NCBI RefSeq assembly: GCF_019879105.1
Contig: NZ_CP082249.1
Location: forward strand, 682,001 to 746,000
Length of the DNA stretch: 64,000 nucleotides
Direction of reading: 5' to 3'
DNA from: Natrinema sp. SYSU A 869
GTDB taxonomy: Archaea > Halobacteriota > Halobacteria > Halobacteriales > Natrialbaceae
Under the pieces are notes generated by a model, which was given only the letters and a program-made list of their open reading frames with translations, was not told the DNA's origin and ran no database searches. Numbering within the stretch: the stretch's first letter is position 1; each line of letters starts with the position of its first letter. Positions 52,979-62,231 of the stretch are shown piece by piece. A program made the position numbers and the translations under genes.

Positions 52979-53197
52979 ATGGACCAACGGTCAATCGCCG
53001 GACTGCTTGCGATGCTCGTGATCGCCGCGCTGGCGGTCCTCGGCGTGTACGGATTCAGCACTGGGTATCTGGTCAACTCCCCGGGAGACTTCTTCGCCCC
53101 GACGATCGGCGTGCTCGCCGTCGCGGTCCTCGCCGTCGGGGCGTTAATCGCCTCGGGCGTCGGCTCGAAACGCTGGCGCGAGAACCCGTACTGGTAA
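52979..53197 (+). CDS. 72-aa two-helix membrane protein
   Basis: Two hydrophobic helices (IAGLLAMLVIAALAVLGVYG and IGVLAVAVLAVGALIASG) separated by a short loop (TGYLVNSPGDFFAPT), with a polar end KRWRENPYW. A TATA-like ATTATAAC lies about 25 nt upstream of the ATG, so the start is well supported. Function unknown. Confidence 0.8.
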   Translation: MDQRSIAGLLAMLVIAALAVLGVYGFSTGYLVNSPGDFFAPTIGVLAVAVLAVGALIASGVGSKRWRENPYW

Positions 53198-53221
53198 CCG
53201 CTTGCGGTCAGCGCCGAGTCC

Positions 53222-53824
53222 TTACCGCTCCTGCCGTCCCTTCGTCTGCCGATAGTCCGACGCCATCAGTTCCGCAAACGCCTCGAGCCACGCCTGCGTC
53301 TGGTCGTCCGTCTGCTCCCGCGGGTCGATCATGGGAACGAGTTCGAACCCGCGGCCCCGAATCCGCGTCGCATGGTCGTCGGGGAGCACGAGGTCATCGA
53401 CCGGCGTCGTCGTGTACTCGACGCCGAGTTCGGTCAGCGCGCGCTCGCCGATGGGGACGAGAATTTCGGGGTTGATCATCCGGATCTCGGCGCTGAGATA
53501 GGGCTCGCAGTTGCCAATCTCCTCGTCGGACGGCCGCCGGTCGGGGTCGCGACAGCGCGTGAGATTCGTCAGGTAGACGTTCTCGAGGGCGGGCTCCCCG
53601 GCCGGCGAGGTCACGTCACAGAGGCCGAGGCGCTCGAGCATCCGTCGCAGCCCGCCGTCGCCGTCGCTGCCGCCCGCGCCGGCAAAGGGGACGCCGGTCT
53701 CGTCCGCCCGCGCCGTCGGTCGCTCGCCGACGAACAGGAAGTCCGCACCGACATCGCCGTAGCCGTGGACGACCTGCGTGCGTGTCTCACAGAGCGCCGG
53801 ACAGTTCCGACACTCCTCGTCCAT
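53222..53824 (-). CDS. Uracil-DNA glycosylase superfamily protein (type IV/V-like)
   Basis: A 200-aa protein. An N-terminal cysteine cluster CRNCPALC with later Cys residues (TRCRD, NCEPYL) fits the iron-sulfur-containing uracil-DNA glycosylases. Active-site region FLFVGERPTARADETGVPF replaces the standard GExPG motif, and YLTNLTRCRDP matches family motif 2. It probably removes uracil from DNA or belongs to a related branch. The ATG at 53824 puts the first cysteines at residues 5 and 8. Confidence 0.88.
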   Translation of the reverse strand: MDEECRNCPALCETRTQVVHGYGDVGADFLFVGERPTARADETGVPFAGAGGSDGDGGLRRMLERLGLCDVTSPAGEPALENVYLTNLTRCRDPDRRPSDEEIGNCEPYLSAEIRMINPEILVPIGERALTELGVEYTTTPVDDLVLPDDHATRIRGRGFELVPMIDPREQTDDQTQAWLEAFAELMASDYRQTKGRQER

Positions 53825-54025
53825 ACCGTAGGGGTTCGCTCGAGACCGTTGATTCGCGTCCACACTCGCATCTCGAGGGGCAGACGCAAAAGCGACGCGC
53901 CCGAGCCGGCTCCGCTCGAACGTCGGTCGACACCTGTCCGCCTCGAGACGGCGGTAATGCTGGCAAGGAACGTCCGGCAAAAAGCGCAGTATCGCCGTTT
54001 CAGGGCCGATCTACCGGCGGTGTGT

Positions 54026-55033
54026 TCACTTCTTGGACTGGGCAGCCTCGATCCAGTCGCTCGCTCGGTCGTCCGAGATTTCCGCCACCTCGGCGACGAT
54101 ATCCGCGTGTGCATCGGCGAGATCGGCAACGGTCTCGATGCCCGCATCGGCGAGTCGATCGGCATACGTCTGGCCGACGCCCTCGAGGGTCTGGAGGTTC
54201 TGCTGTACCGCGTCGACTTCCTGTTCGGTCGCCGTTTCGATCGCACTCGTCGTTTCGTCGGCGATATCTTCGGTCGCTTCGGCGGCCTCACCAACCAGGT
54301 CTTGTGCGCCTCGCTGGGTCGTTTCGGCGACCGCTTCAGTCTGTCTCTGGGACGTCCGGACAGCGGATTCGGTCCGTTTCTGGGCCGTTTTTGCCATGTC
54401 TTCAGTTTGCTGTTGGACGGTTTCAGCCGCGTCTTCGGCGCGGCGGACGCCTTCGACGGTCTGCTGTTCGGTCTCTCGCTGTGCTTCGAGCATCGATTCG
54501 GTCGAGTCCACGAGCAGCTGTCGTTGCTGATCGGTTAGCTCGTCGACCGCATCGATAAACTCCGCTTCGAACTCGTTCCAGGCTTCGCTCTGGGTTTGTT
54601 CGAACTCCCCAAATTGCTCGTCGACGGTCGACCGGACGTCGAATCCGTTCCCGTCAAGCGCCGACTCGAGAGCATCGAACTGAGCATGAAGGAGCTGCTG
54701 AAACAGATCCGTCGACTGTTCGAACTGTTCGTTTAGCATGTGTTGGGTTTGTGCCGCCCCGTCCTCGAACTGTTCGTCGACCGTCGACCGAATATCATAC
54801 TCGTCCTCGTCGAGTGCCGACTCGAACGCATCGAATTGTGCGTCGAGGAACTCGCGGACGAGTTCGGTTCCCTGCCGCTGAGCGCTTCGCTGGGCCGCGA
54901 ATCCGTTCCGAAGGAACGTCTCGGTGGCGTTCTCCTGGAGCTCGAGGCCTTGCTCGAACAGTTTTCGGCTCTGCGTGATCGACTGGCGTTGCAACTCGAA
55001 CGTCGCTTCGATGGGGGTCGTCGCGTCAGTCAT
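54026..55033 (-). CDS. Long coiled-coil protein with C-terminal helix-hairpin-helix
   Basis: A 335-aa Gln/Glu/Thr-rich helical protein. A ~70-residue unit is duplicated: AQFDAFESALDEDEYDIRST and AQFDALESALDGNGFDVRST. The middle is a continuous amphipathic coiled coil (ETEQQTVEGVRRAEDAAETV). The end is a helix-hairpin-helix fold (LEGVGQTYADRLADAGIETV, ~285-330) of the kind that binds DNA. The coiled part resembles polyester-granule phasin-like proteins, but no firm family is known to me. ATG at 55033. Confidence 0.8.
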   Translation of the reverse strand: MTDATTPIEATFELQRQSITQSRKLFEQGLELQENATETFLRNGFAAQRSAQRQGTELVREFLDAQFDAFESALDEDEYDIRSTVDEQFEDGAAQTQHMLNEQFEQSTDLFQQLLHAQFDALESALDGNGFDVRSTVDEQFGEFEQTQSEAWNEFEAEFIDAVDELTDQQRQLLVDSTESMLEAQRETEQQTVEGVRRAEDAAETVQQQTEDMAKTAQKRTESAVRTSQRQTEAVAETTQRGAQDLVGEAAEATEDIADETTSAIETATEQEVDAVQQNLQTLEGVGQTYADRLADAGIETVADLADAHADIVAEVAEISDDRASDWIEAAQSKK

Positions 55034-55258
55034 GGTTTCTGAGAGCAGTGACGAGCGTCGTTGAGTCCCGTCGCCGCCAATCAGACGAACAGTGACTAGT
55101 GGGATATATCCTGACCCTAAATGGTTTTAGATGGTCTCTGATACCACTCTACGGTTCGGCGGTGTCGCAGATCAGAGAGGCAACTCGAGGACCGTGAACA
55201 CAGACGGGGACGTTCGATTGGACCGACGAGTGCCGGAACCGGGGATACCGATGCCGGT

Positions 55259-55543
55259 TCAGCGATCGAGGCCGCCGCGCTCGGTGACCTCGAGAATGAA
55301 CTTCACGTTGCGGACGATTTCCTCGGGCGAGGTGTCTTCGTCCTCGTCGTAGAGGTCGCTGGTCCGATACAGGATGTTCGCGAGCTGTTTGCTCTCGCTG
55401 GTGTCTCCGCGGACGTCGTCAGCGATCTCGCGGAGGCGTTCGACGCGTTCGGGGTCCGGATCGAATCCGGTAGCAGGTTCAGTGCCATCGTCCGCTTCGG
55501 TCCCGTTCTCCTCCCCGTTTCCGCCGTTACCGCCGGTACTCAT
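55259..55543 (-). CDS. 94-aa protein coupled to Mrp
   Basis: The Gly/Asn/Glu-rich leader is followed by a helical domain (PERVERLREIADDVRGDTSE, then SPEEIVRNVKFILEVTERGG). Not recognised beyond being an acidic haloarchaeal small protein. Its ATG overlaps the mrp stop (ATGA, 55540-55543), so the two are co-translated. A role with iron-sulfur cluster handling is possible by context only. Confidence 0.75.
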   Translation of the reverse strand: MSTGGNGGNGEENGTEADDGTEPATGFDPDPERVERLREIADDVRGDTSESKQLANILYRTSDLYDEDEDTSPEEIVRNVKFILEVTERGGLDR

Positions 55544-56616
55544 CGATCGGGAGAAGCGGCCTCGCTGCGTCGGCTCTGGGAGATTCCCTGCCGGTGGACG
55601 ATCCCGGTATTGTTGGCGACGTTCTCGGTGATCGTTCGCAGGGCGTCGCTGGTGCCATCATTATCTTTGAGGACCGTCGGCTTGCCGCCGTCGCCGCCCT
55701 CGCGGACGGCCGGATCGAGCGGGATCGAGCCGAGGAACGGGAGTTCGTGTTCCTCGGCAAAGTCTTCGCCGCCACCGGAGCCGAAGATGTCGTGTTCACC
55801 GCCGCAGTCGGGGCAGGCAAAGGTTGACATGTTCTCGGCGATGCCCAGCACGACGGTGTCGTGTTTGGCGAACATCTCGAGGCCCTTGCGAGCGTCGTCC
55901 AGCGCGACGTCCTGGGGTGTCGTGACGATGACCGCGCCGGTGACGGGCATGGTCTGGAGCATCGTCAGCTGGGTGTCGCCGGTGCCCGGCGGGAGGTCAA
56001 CGACGAGGTAGTCCAGATGCCCCCACTCGACGTCCTCAGTCAACTGGGTGATGACCTTGTGGACCATCGGACCGCGCCAGATGACGGGGTCGTCCTCGCC
56101 GGTGAGGAAGGCCATGCTCATGAGCTTCACGCCGTACTTCTCGGGCGGAACGAGCGTCTCGTCCTCGGTGGCCATCGGCGGCTCGTCGGCGTCGACCATC
56201 CGCGGGACGTTCGGTCCGTAGACGTCGGCGTCGAACAGGCCGACCCGGGCCCCGAGTTGCGAGAGGCCAGCGGCGAGGTTGACCGCGACGGTCGACTTGC
56301 CGACGCCACCCTTCCCGGAGGCGACGGCGATAACATTCTTGACGTTCGGGAGGACCTGTTCCTCGCTGGTGAGATCGTCGCGATCGGGCACGCTCGCGGT
56401 CAGATCCGCCTCGAGGCCCTCATCGGTGAGTACCTCGCGGACCTCGGCAGCGATGTTGCTCTCGCTCGGCGAGTAGGGGGCACCCAAGGCGAGATCGATC
56501 TCGACTTGGTCGCCGTCAACGGTGATGTCGTTGACGAGTCCGAGCGAAACGATATCGTCGCCGAGTTCCGGATCTTCGACCGTCCGGAGGCGGTCGCGAA
56601 CGGCGGCTTCGTCCAT
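55540..56616 (-). CDS. mrp: Mrp/NBP35-family iron-sulfur cluster carrier ATPase
   Basis: A 358-aa protein. An N-terminal MIP18/DUF59 domain (~1-85, ELGDDIVSLGLVNDI) is joined to a ParA-type ATPase with deviant Walker A SGKGGVGKSTVAVNLAAGL (~100-118) and YLVVDLPPGTGDTQLT. A CPDC motif follows at ~275. Such proteins carry [4Fe-4S] clusters to apo-targets. Full length, ATG at 56616. Overlaps the next gene by ATGA. Confidence 0.95.
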   Translation of the reverse strand: MDEAAVRDRLRTVEDPELGDDIVSLGLVNDITVDGDQVEIDLALGAPYSPSESNIAAEVREVLTDEGLEADLTASVPDRDDLTSEEQVLPNVKNVIAVASGKGGVGKSTVAVNLAAGLSQLGARVGLFDADVYGPNVPRMVDADEPPMATEDETLVPPEKYGVKLMSMAFLTGEDDPVIWRGPMVHKVITQLTEDVEWGHLDYLVVDLPPGTGDTQLTMLQTMPVTGAVIVTTPQDVALDDARKGLEMFAKHDTVVLGIAENMSTFACPDCGGEHDIFGSGGGEDFAEEHELPFLGSIPLDPAVREGGDGGKPTVLKDNDGTSDALRTITENVANNTGIVHRQGISQSRRSEAASPDR

Positions 56617-56800
56617 GTTACTAGCTACTTCCGGGCGTCGAAAAGGGTTGTGTTCGCATACGGTGTCGTGTCTTCCACAATCGTCCCTGCTACTGTGCCC
56701 GATACGTACGACACGGGTTGACCACTAGCGCTTGATTCACGCTGTCTCGTCCGTTGTCAAATGAAACCCATTTATTATGACTCGTCTGATACGACGTGAT

Positions 56801-57850
56801 ATGTCCCGCGGGATTGGTGAATTCGGCCCGGTCCAAGACATGGTTCCGGAGTGGGCTGCGGTCCTCGTCGCGCTTGCGACGCAGTTAGGCGATGTCTGGT
56901 TCCTCAGTCTGCTGGTCGGCATCATTTACTGGGTGTATACGACAAAACGCGAGGATGCCGCCGTAATAATGGGTTGTACCTTCGCTGGACTCGCGCTCGT
57001 TAGCGCACTCAAACACGTATTTGCGTTACCACGTCCCGGGCAACCGTTAGTACCGATCGAGACGCTGCCGTGGGTGATTCAACCCCTCTATGAATCCACT
57101 GCGATGGCCAGCGGCTACGGGTTCCCAAGCGGCCATGCGTTGATGACGACGATCGTTTACGGTAGCCTGGCACATCGTCTCTCGATTAGCACCCGTCGCC
57201 GTCGATTTGTCAGCGCGGGACTCGTCATCGCTGCAGTGTGTTTTTCGCGCGTCGCACTCGGCGTCCATTACCTCGTCGACGTGACCGCTGGGGTCGCCAT
57301 CGGGGCGGCATTTCTGTTCGGTGTAGAGCGGCTGCTGACTCGCTTTCCGTCCGATCACGGAACGATCGCGTTCGGACTCGCAATCATCATCAGTGCGATC
57401 AACCTCGTCGTTGGTACCGTCGATGCCGGTGACGTCTCGTTACTCGGCGCGGCCCTCGGGACGTTCGGAGGCTGGCAACTCGTCGTTCTCGGCCAGCGTC
57501 TCTTCGCGATCAAACGGCCGTCGAACGCGGTTCGACCGCTCGTCTGGAGGGGTGCGCTCGCAGCCGGAGCGGTTGCCCCGTTGATTATTGCGTTGGACGA
57601 GTTTCGGCTGCTTTCGCTTCCCGCGCGCGGCGGGGCCTTCGGACTCGTCCTCGCGCTGTTCATCACCGCCCCGGTCTTGAGACACTCCGAGCGTGCTACC
57701 CGCTTCCGGACGGCACTCGTCTTCTGGGCGACGATGGCGATCCATGGGCTTCAGTACCTGCTCTCCCCAGATCCGTGGCGACGTGCGATAGCGCTCAGCC
57801 GTCGGTACAGTGTGCGAGTTCACCGATGGATTCGCGTGCGCCTCGGATAA
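56801..57850 (+). CDS. PAP2-family membrane phosphatase
   Basis: A 349-aa integral membrane protein. PAP2 signatures are KHVFALPRP (KxxxxxxRP, ~70), PSGHALMT (~107) and SRVALGVHYLVDV (~150), i.e. the complete phosphatase triad. An additional hydrophobic C-terminal half (~185-325) is unusual for plain PAP2 lipid phosphatases. A TATA-like TTTATTATG at 56771-56779 lies about 22-30 nt before the ATG at 56801, so the in-frame ATG at 56777 is inside the promoter. Confidence 0.92.
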   Translation: MSRGIGEFGPVQDMVPEWAAVLVALATQLGDVWFLSLLVGIIYWVYTTKREDAAVIMGCTFAGLALVSALKHVFALPRPGQPLVPIETLPWVIQPLYESTAMASGYGFPSGHALMTTIVYGSLAHRLSISTRRRRFVSAGLVIAAVCFSRVALGVHYLVDVTAGVAIGAAFLFGVERLLTRFPSDHGTIAFGLAIIISAINLVVGTVDAGDVSLLGAALGTFGGWQLVVLGQRLFAIKRPSNAVRPLVWRGALAAGAVAPLIIALDEFRLLSLPARGGAFGLVLALFITAPVLRHSERATRFRTALVFWATMAIHGLQYLLSPDPWRRAIALSRRYSVRVHRWIRVRLG

Positions 57851-57930
57851 TTTCCCTCGAGTCATATTCCGGACTCCCTCGAGAATATCCCGTCTGAAAC
57901 ACCACTGCAGACGGTGTGGTCGGCCGGTCC

Positions 57931-58251
57931 TCATTCCTTGAAGTCGAACCGCGGCCCACCGTACGTCGGCGGATCGGGCTCGAGTTCCACCCCCTGCTTG
58001 TAGCGCACGAAGTTCAGATAGAAGGGACGGCCACAGCCGTCGATGGACTCCCCCTCGAGGTCGGTGACGGTCCCGTCTTCGCCACAGAGAAACTCGATCC
58101 CGTCGGCCGCCTCGAACTCCTCGTCCGGGTCAGCATACTCCCACCCCGGCTGGGGAACTTTGGTCACGGACCGGTCGGCGAGGTCCGGTTGGCGCTCGAC
58201 ACTCACGACGGCTCCACAGTGTGGACAGGTGTACCGGACGGTGACGGTCAT
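57931..58251 (-). CDS. 106-aa protein with a CPHC zinc-binding start
   Basis: MTVTVRYTCPHCGAVVSVER, then a conserved acidic core (GIEFLCGEDGTVTDLEGE) with two further Cys (CGRPFYLNF). Four cysteines in two pairs probably bind a zinc. Downstream PPTYGGPRFDFKE closes the protein. The ATG at 58251 is chosen as it lies directly before the zinc motif; ATG codons further upstream are less coding-like. Role unknown. Confidence 0.8.
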   Translation of the reverse strand: MTVTVRYTCPHCGAVVSVERQPDLADRSVTKVPQPGWEYADPDEEFEAADGIEFLCGEDGTVTDLEGESIDGCGRPFYLNFVRYKQGVELEPDPPTYGGPRFDFKE

Positions 58252-58487
58252 CGGCGGGGTTAGGGCCGGGACGGAGGTGACAATTACGGTCGATCTGGCT
58301 TCGGCCATGATACCCGGCCGACCCATATTCTATTTCTACTACTGCGATACACACCAAAGAAACAGTGATAGCACTACGATCCGTCTTGCACGCGAAACGA
58401 GAGTAGGCGAGATGCAGGGAACCCGTCGGCTCCGTCGATTCGCACCGGTCCCGAACCGTTTACTCGATGGCCACTCGACGAACGACC

Positions 58488-58811
58488 ATGACCGAATTCG
58501 ACCCCGAGAAATTCGAGGAGAAGTACGTCTATTACTTCGAGGAACTCGAGGAGGCGTACTCCGCGGCCTACCAGCAGTTACACGGCCAGTACGATTCGGA
58601 AGTGCTCCGGGCCATCGACCGACAGGTCTTGAGCGAGAGCGAACCGTTTTATGAAGGCGACGGCGAGTTTCGCGTCGAACTCCCCGAAAATCCGCGGGAA
58701 CGAGTGGGGGCAGTAGCCAACCACGAGCAGTTCGAACCCGTCCTCGAGGTGTTCGTCGACCGAATCGAGGCCGAGTTACGGCGGCTTTTCGAATTCGACG
58801 AGAACGCATGA
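58488..58811 (+). CDS. Small conserved haloarchaeal protein, 107 aa
   Basis: An acidic helical protein (FDPEKFEEKYVYYFEELEEA, later DGEFRVELPENPRERVG) with no metal or catalytic motif. The pattern resembles a haloarchaea-restricted uncharacterised family I recall as DUF5783. A TATA-like TTTACTCG about 27 nt before the ATG at 58488 supports this start over the in-frame ATG at 58467. Function unknown. Confidence 0.82.
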   Translation: MTEFDPEKFEEKYVYYFEELEEAYSAAYQQLHGQYDSEVLRAIDRQVLSESEPFYEGDGEFRVELPENPRERVGAVANHEQFEPVLEVFVDRIEAELRRLFEFDENA

Positions 58812-58892
58812 GAGCGATCCGGTGACGGCTACGCGGTGGGATGGCTGAGAGCACCCGGAACACCTTTTGCGCTGACCGAAAACCATCAGAGT

Positions 58893-59744
58893 ATGATCGA
58901 CGAGACGGCCGAGGAAATCCGTGAGATGCAGACACATAGTTCCTCGGTGGTCGCGGTCCACGCGACCCAGGCCCTCGAGGAACTGGTCGAGCGGGAGTTC
59001 GCGACCGTCGAGGAGTACACACGCGCCCTCGAGCGCAACGGCTCCGTCCTGCGGCGGGCGAACCCGTCCCACGCCTCGCTGCAGAACGCCGTTCGGGAGG
59101 TCGTCGACGACGTGACCGACGCCGATCCCGACAGCGTCGAGGCGGCGCGACGGCTCACCAGCGAGAAGATCGACGAGGTCGTCTCGCGGATCGAGTCCGG
59201 CAAGCGGCTGGCGGCCGAAAACGCCGCGGAAATCCTCGAAGACGGCGCGACGCTGCTGACCCACGACTACTCTTCGACGGTGATCCAAGCGCTCGAGCAG
59301 GCAACCGAGGCCGGCAAGACGTTCGATGTCTACGTCACCGAAGCGCGGCCGCGGTATATCGGGCGCAAGACCGCTCGAACCCTCGCTGAACTCGAGGGCG
59401 TCGACACGACGCTGATCACCGATAGCGCACACGGAATCTCCCTCGAGGAGTGCGATCGGGTCGTCGTCGGTATGGACTGTATCGTCGACGAGACGCTGTA
59501 CAACCGCGTCGGCACCTTTCCGATCGCGGCAACGGCCGCTCAGCGAGACGTGCCGGTCACCGTCCTCGGGTCGGCCTCGAAGATCATCACCGAGGGGTTC
59601 GTCTTCGAGAACGAGTACCGGCCAGGCAGCGAGGTATTGCCCGAGCCCGCCGACGGGTTCGGCGTCAAGAATCCCGTCTACGACGCGACGCCGGTCGAGT
59701 TGCTCGAGAGCGTCATCACGGACGAGGGACGGAAACCGTTCTGA
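58893..59744 (+). CDS. Ribose-1,5-bisphosphate isomerase / eIF2B-alpha-like protein
   Basis: A 283-aa protein of the eIF2B-alpha/MtnA/R15P isomerase fold. Conserved segments: TLLTHDYSSTVIQALEQA, VYVTEARPRYIGRKTA, ITDSAHGISLEECDRVVVGMD and TFPIAATAAQRDVPVTVLGS. In archaea this branch converts ribose-1,5-bisphosphate to ribulose-1,5-bisphosphate in the AMP pathway with type III RuBisCO; translation-factor-like members also exist. No RuBisCO gene is in the window. ATG at 58893, chosen from family start. Confidence 0.9.
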   Translation: MIDETAEEIREMQTHSSSVVAVHATQALEELVEREFATVEEYTRALERNGSVLRRANPSHASLQNAVREVVDDVTDADPDSVEAARRLTSEKIDEVVSRIESGKRLAAENAAEILEDGATLLTHDYSSTVIQALEQATEAGKTFDVYVTEARPRYIGRKTARTLAELEGVDTTLITDSAHGISLEECDRVVVGMDCIVDETLYNRVGTFPIAATAAQRDVPVTVLGSASKIITEGFVFENEYRPGSEVLPEPADGFGVKNPVYDATPVELLESVITDEGRKPF

Positions 59745-59876
59745 CTGATCGATCGGTCCCCGACCCCCGACGATATCGCTCGAGGTGGTAATCGGACTCC
59801 GTCCGAACGGTCGCGAATTTGAGACAGTCGGGCACGGGTGGCAACGGCCTATCCACGTCGCTGCCGTATCGGTCGT

Positions 59877-61169
59877 ATGCGTCTCGTACAGGTGTTCGTT
59901 CCCCGAGATGAACTAGACCTCGTCATCGAGACAGCAGAGGAAGCCGGCGTCGACTACACCGTCTCTCGGGACACGGACCGCGGCGAGTTCGAGGCACTCG
60001 TTTCGATTCCTGTCCCGCCGCCGGCCGTCGAACCACTGTTGGCAAACCTTCGAGCTGCAGGTCTCGACGAGCGATCGTACACGGTCGTCACGGCCGCGGA
60101 AACGATCGTCTCGAAGCGAACCGACGAGTTGACCGGCCGGTTTTCGGGAACCAGAATCTCCCGCGAGGAACTCCGGGCTCGAGCGGCCGATCTCGCACCG
60201 GCAGCGTCGACCTATTTCGGCCTGCTGATCGTGAGTACGGCGATCGCGACGGCCGGGTTGTTGCTCGACTCGGCGGCAACGATCATCGGTGCAATGGTCG
60301 TCGCCCCACTGATGGGACCGGCGCTGGCGGCCAGCGTGGGGGTGATCGTCGATGACGAGTCGCTCGCAACGCGCGGTGTCACGTTACAGGTAATCGGACT
60401 CGCGGCCGCCGTCCTGACGGCAGCGGTGATGGGCTGGGCGCTCAGGGGGACCGTGTTACTCCCACCGGGGTTCGAGATCACGACGGTCCCGCAGATTCGC
60501 GAGCGGATCACGCCTAACTTTCTCGCCCTGTTTCTCGCGCTGGGCTCCGGCGTCGCTGCGGTCATCAGCCTCACTCGCAACGTCGGATCGGTGCTCGTCG
60601 GCGTCGCGATCGCCGTCGCGCTCGTTCCGCCCGCAGCCACCGCCGGCCTCGGGATCGCCTGGGGAGATCCGACGGTCGTTCTCACCGCGGGCACGCTCGT
60701 CCTCGTTAATATGCTCTCGATCAATCTCACCGCGTTGCTCCTGTTATGGCTGTCCGGCTATCGGCCGGAACGAACGGAGACCGTCGAACGCGTTTACGGT
60801 CGGCTCCGCTCGCGCGTCGCGGTGCTCCTCGTCGCGATTATCGTCCTTTCAGTCGTTCTCGGCGGCGTCACCTACGGCACGTACCGCACTGCCGCGGTCG
60901 AACACGACGTCACAACCGAACTCGAGACGATGAGCGAGGCGGAACTCGCGGCCGGCTCCGAACTGCAGTTCCGGGAGACCGCGATCGACTACGAACTCAT
61001 CGACGTCTACACCGGTGGACAGCCGATAGTCACCGTTCACGTCGACCGACCACCCGGTGAGGGGCTCCCGGACGACTTCGCCGACGACGTGCGCGAACGC
61101 CTCGAGTCGGCGGCCGGCATCGATCTCGAGGTGATCGTCGAACTGGCGACGACCCTCCGGAGCGGTTGA
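59877..61169 (+). CDS. DUF389/TIGR00341-family membrane protein
   Basis: A 430-aa protein. A ~100-residue alpha/beta domain (MRLVQVFVPRDELDLVIETA) is followed by the DUF389 membrane domain with about seven helices (SAATIIGAMVVAPLMGPALA; LVNMLSINLTALLLLWLSGY). A soluble C-terminal domain (~345-430) completes it. Function unknown. The ATG at 59877 begins the N-terminal domain; the earlier in-frame start adds a basic leader. Confidence 0.92.
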   Translation: MRLVQVFVPRDELDLVIETAEEAGVDYTVSRDTDRGEFEALVSIPVPPPAVEPLLANLRAAGLDERSYTVVTAAETIVSKRTDELTGRFSGTRISREELRARAADLAPAASTYFGLLIVSTAIATAGLLLDSAATIIGAMVVAPLMGPALAASVGVIVDDESLATRGVTLQVIGLAAAVLTAAVMGWALRGTVLLPPGFEITTVPQIRERITPNFLALFLALGSGVAAVISLTRNVGSVLVGVAIAVALVPPAATAGLGIAWGDPTVVLTAGTLVLVNMLSINLTALLLLWLSGYRPERTETVERVYGRLRSRVAVLLVAIIVLSVVLGGVTYGTYRTAAVEHDVTTELETMSEAELAAGSELQFRETAIDYELIDVYTGGQPIVTVHVDRPPGEGLPDDFADDVRERLESAAGIDLEVIVELATTLRSG

Positions 61170-61182
61170 ATCTGGCGAGCCG

Positions 61183-61877
61183 TTACTCCCGCTTTCCGAA
61201 CGTCCGCGGCGAGCCCTTGGTCGGCGCGGCCCAGTCGACCGCGTTGCGAAGTACCCGCCGAATCGCCTCGTTCTCGTAGATCGGATACGTTTCGTGGCCT
61301 GGTCGGAAGTAGAAGATTCGACCCTTTCCACGCCGGTAACAGCAGCCACTGCGGAACACCTCACCGCCCTCGAACCAACTGACGAACACCTGGCGATCGG
61401 GTTCGGGCACGTCGAACGGCTCGCCGTACATCTCCGTCTCGGGGAGTTCGATGGATTCGTCAAGCCCATCGGCGATCGGGTGGCCGGGATCGACGACCCA
61501 GAGTCGTTCGGTCTCGCCGTCTTCACGATACTGGAGGCTACAGGACGTCCCCATGAGCCGCTTGAATATCTTCGCATAGTGACTCGAGTGAAGCGGAATC
61601 AGTCCCATTCCCTCGAGGACGTGCTCGCGAACTCGGTCGACGACCTCGTCTCGCACCTCGTCGTGGGCCTCGTGGCCCACCACAGCAGGACGTCCGTCGA
61701 CGCGAGGACGTCCTCAGTGAGTCCGTGCTCCGGCTCCTCGAGCGTCGCGGTCCGGACCGCGTGGTCATCGTTGAGCGCGTCAGCGAGGGTCTCGTGGATG
61801 CCGTCCGGGTAGACGGCCGCGACCGCATCGTCCTCGCGTTCGTGGCGGAACTCGTTCCAGATCGTGACGTCGACCAT
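61183..61877 (-). pseudogene. ThuA-domain protein, split by an apparent -1 frameshift
   Basis: The first ~66 residues (MVDVTIWNEFRHEREDD ... STDVLLWW) read in one frame. The rest ([20 protein letters not shown] ... [15 protein letters not shown]) is in another. Known ThuA proteins read straight through WWGHxAHDEV, and adding one C to the CCC run at 61676-61678 (plus-strand sense) joins the halves into a 231-aa protein. The span is one base short of a multiple of three. ThuA proteins belong to the class I glutamine-amidotransferase-like fold and occur with trehalose-use genes. It is divergent from the Gfo/Idh gene. Confidence 0.8.
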
Positions 61878-62231
61878 AGCGGATTCCTCCTCCCTCCGTC
61901 GTCTTATACTGTCGGCCGGAACGGGCTGATTCATTGCGATCGGTCCGACCGATCAGTCACTGGCCTTCGGTCAGCGGTATCGCTCGAGCAATTCGGTGAG
62001 GAACCTGCGTCAGTCGAATACTAGATTTTATCGATATACTCGAACCACGCCGTGGTAACAGTACTGTAATACGTGAAATACAGATTGATCGAACAGATTA
62101 ATCGGTCACAACCCTTATTTTGATCGCCGACTGCCTCTTTCTATGGAACGGAACCGGACGCGAACGACAGCGAAATGGCTTGTTTCTCAGTTTACTGCCA
62201 TTGCTACTGTAACGAAATCGAGTATTTGGAC
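61878..62231. other. Divergent promoter region between thuA-like and Gfo/Idh genes
   Basis: No gene. AT-rich patches near 62024 (AGATTTTATC) and 62110 (CCTTATTTTG), plus a 10-bp palindrome ACAGTACTGT near 62060, are possible promoter or operator elements. Confidence 0.5.

Noticed and set aside
56777-56800. Upstream ATG as start of the PAP2 phosphatase
   Set aside because: It overlaps the TATA-like TTTATTATG; the ATG at 56801 has correct leaderless spacing.
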